Shown: positions 4,508 to 5,684 of the stretch, in pieces
How the letters are laid out: the number at the start of each line of letters is the position of its first letter
Numbering within the stretch: position 1 is the stretch's first letter
NCBI GenBank assembly: GCA_964606415.1
Contig: CAZSGN010000186.1
Coordinates: forward strand, 1-5,684
DNA length: 5,684 nt
Origin: CAZSGN01 sp964606415
Lineage (GTDB): Bacteria > Bacteroidota > Bacteroidia > Bacteroidales > JBBRXJ01
Reading direction: 5' to 3'
The notes under the pieces: generated by a model
What the model was told of the DNA's origin: nothing
The model's database searches: none
The model's input: only the letters and a program-made list of their open reading frames with translations
Position numbers and translations under genes: made by a program

Positions 4508-5587
4508 TTAGTTGCGATCAATACAATTCAGATTATCAAAAGCGACTTTTAAGCGCTCAATCATCGCCTGTTCTCCAGCCCTTAACCAGGCACGGGGATC
4601 ATATTTCTTTTTATTAGGTTTATCGTCACCCTCAGGATTACCTATCTGCGTCTGCAAGTAATCATGATTTTTTGCCTCATAATCACGAATACCTTTCCAA
4701 AATGCCCATTGCGTATCTGTATCAATATTCATTTTTATCGCACCATAACTGATTGCTTCCCGTATTTCTTCTACCGAAGAACCAGAGCCACCATGGAAAA
4801 CAAAATACACAGGCTTTTCAGCAGTATTATATTTTTCCTGTATATAATCCTGACTGTTTTTAAGGATATCAGGCCGCAACTGAACATTACCTGGTTTATA
4901 AACACCATGCACATTACCAAAAGATGCAGCAATAGTAAAATTAGGACTTACTTTACCCAACTCTTCATAAGCATAAGCGACATGCTCAGGTTGTGTATAT
5001 AATAAAGAATTATCAATTCCTGTATTGTCTACACCATCTTCTTCACCACCAGTCACGCCAAGTTCTATTTCCAGTGTCATGCCGATTTTACTCATTCGCT
5101 TCAGATATTCTTTACAAATACCAATATTCTCTTCAAGAGATTCCTCCGAAAGGTCTAACATATGAGAAGAAAAAAGAGGTTTTCCCGTTTCTTTAAAATG
5201 TTTTTCTCCTGCATCAAGCAAGGCATCAATCCATGGAAGCAATTTTTTAGCAGCATGGTCAGTATGAAGAACCACAGGCACCTGGTAAAGATCAGCCATC
5301 ATATGAACATGTTTGGCGCCAGAAATAGCACCAGCAATGGCTGCTTCTTTATTATCATTAGGTGCTCCTTTTCCAGCAAAAAACTGTGCTCCACCATTTG
5401 AAAACTGAATCATAACGGGAGAATTAACCTCTCTAGCTGCCTCAAGAACTGCATTTGCAGAATTTGTCCCTACCACATTTACAGCAGGTAAAGCAAAATG
5501 CTCTTCTTTGGCAATTGTGAGAAGTGTAGTTACCTCATCACCTGTAAGTACCCCAGGTTTTACAGCATCAAGAACTTTTTTTGTCAT
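4508..5587 (-). CDS. fbaA: Class II (type A) fructose-bisphosphate aldolase
   Basis: This zinc-dependent cytosolic enzyme of glycolysis and gluconeogenesis cleaves fructose 1,6-bisphosphate to glyceraldehyde 3-phosphate and dihydroxyacetone phosphate. At 359 residues it equals E. coli FbaA in length, and key residues align with no gap (one higher because Met is counted). They are catalytic D110 and zinc ligand H111 (VVLHTDHAAKKLLPW), E175 (TLEIELGVTGGEEDGVDN), flexible-loop E182/E183, zinc ligands H227 (FGNVHGVY) and H265 (FVFHGGSGS), N287 (KMNIDTDTQ) and R332 (KYDPRAWLR), which contacts the substrate phosphate. The TBP aldolase barrel is complete, so an active enzyme is expected. The start MTKKVLDAVKPGVLTG fits the family. 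There is no SD: the upstream 20 nt are A/T-rich, as expected in this phylum. It appears monocistronic or the end of an operon, with a terminator hairpin downstream. Confidence 0.97.
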   Translation of the reverse strand: MTKKVLDAVKPGVLTGDEVTTLLTIAKEEHFALPAVNVVGTNSANAVLEAAREVNSPVMIQFSNGGAQFFAGKGAPNDNKEAAIAGAISGAKHVHMMADLYQVPVVLHTDHAAKKLLPWIDALLDAGEKHFKETGKPLFSSHMLDLSEESLEENIGICKEYLKRMSKIGMTLEIELGVTGGEEDGVDNTGIDNSLLYTQPEHVAYAYEELGKVSPNFTIAASFGNVHGVYKPGNVQLRPDILKNSQDYIQEKYNTAEKPVYFVFHGGSGSSVEEIREAISYGAIKMNIDTDTQWAFWKGIRDYEAKNHDYLQTQIGNPEGDDKPNKKKYDPRAWLRAGEQAMIERLKVAFDNLNCIDRN

Positions 5588-5638
5588 TTCTATCTATTTT
5601 AATATGAAACAATTGATTACTAACTAAATTATACCCAA

Positions 5639-5658
5639 ATTGAGCGATTCCGCTCAAT
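5639..5658. repeat. 8-bp inverted repeat upstream of fbaA
   Basis: ATTGAGCG (5639-5646) and CGCTCAAT (5651-5658) form a perfect 8-bp inverted repeat around a 4-nt spacer, about 52 bp upstream of the fbaA start. It could be a 5' UTR hairpin, an operator, or a terminator of a gene beyond the window edge, although no T-run follows on either strand. In 5588-5684 I find no full promoter; TACATTTA (5667-5674, minus strand) is one base off the -7 consensus, but its -33 region lies off the window. Confidence 0.5.
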
Positions 5659-5684
5659 CGATTAAGTAAATGTAAGCATTTCAC

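Noticed and set aside
4664..5401. Three plus-strand open frames of 67 to 112 codons within fbaA
   Set aside because: All are antisense to a fully conserved aldolase with residue-by-residue agreement to E. coli FbaA; no start signal or domain supports them.
1..5684. CRISPR array, insertion sequence, prophage or defence cassette
   Set aside because: No spaced direct repeats, transposase or phage gene is present. The only recombinase is a Xer-type housekeeping protein in a conserved ribosomal-gene context, not an integrase beside an attachment site, although a tRNA gene is nearby.

Overview
The window looks like core-genome DNA from an AT-rich member of the Bacteroidota (Bacteroidia-like). Three observations support this. 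The order rpsU - Xer-type recombinase - raiA/hpf - tRNA-Thr is a gene order I recall from that phylum. There are two textbook Bacteroidota promoters (TTTG, 20 bp, TAnnTTTG). Shine-Dalgarno (SD) sequences are generally absent, with two telling exceptions. I cannot place it at genus level from sequence alone.

Every gene reads on the minus strand. In transcription order (right to left) they are: fbaA, a class II fructose-bisphosphate aldolase (4508-5587); a 256-bp gap with a strong minus-strand hairpin (4402-4430) that is probably the fbaA terminator; an NSS/SNF-family sodium-coupled amino-acid transporter with 11 predicted helices (2821-4251); a 175-bp gap with a long interrupted palindrome (2705-2784); a membrane-anchored protein with three helix-hairpin-helix units (1731-2645); a promoter (1694-1725) driving rpsU (1468-1659), a Xer-family tyrosine recombinase (542-1426) and raiA/hpf (226-522); then a second promoter (115-146) and the 5' 60 nt of tRNA-Thr(UGU), cut by the window edge. 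In related genomes such a tRNA starts a cluster leading to tuf, secE, nusG and the rpl/rpo genes; that continuation is inferred, not seen.

The functional core is the rpsU-xer-raiA operon. bS21 is the ribosomal protein that helps hide the anti-Shine-Dalgarno (anti-SD) sequence in Bacteroidota ribosomes, and its own mRNA carries a strong SD. Here raiA, the hibernation factor two genes downstream, also has a near-perfect SD, whereas xer, the HhH gene, the transporter and fbaA have none. A shared translational response to bS21-deficient ribosomes is a testable idea.

The most unusual non-coding signal is a perfect 12-bp AT-only inverted repeat (125-136/145-156) set inside the tRNA-Thr promoter, with its right arm covering most of the -33 element. 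I see no CRISPR array, insertion sequence, phage gene, defence system or clear foreign DNA. No previously undescribed multi-gene system is evident; the novelty lies in the regulatory layout.
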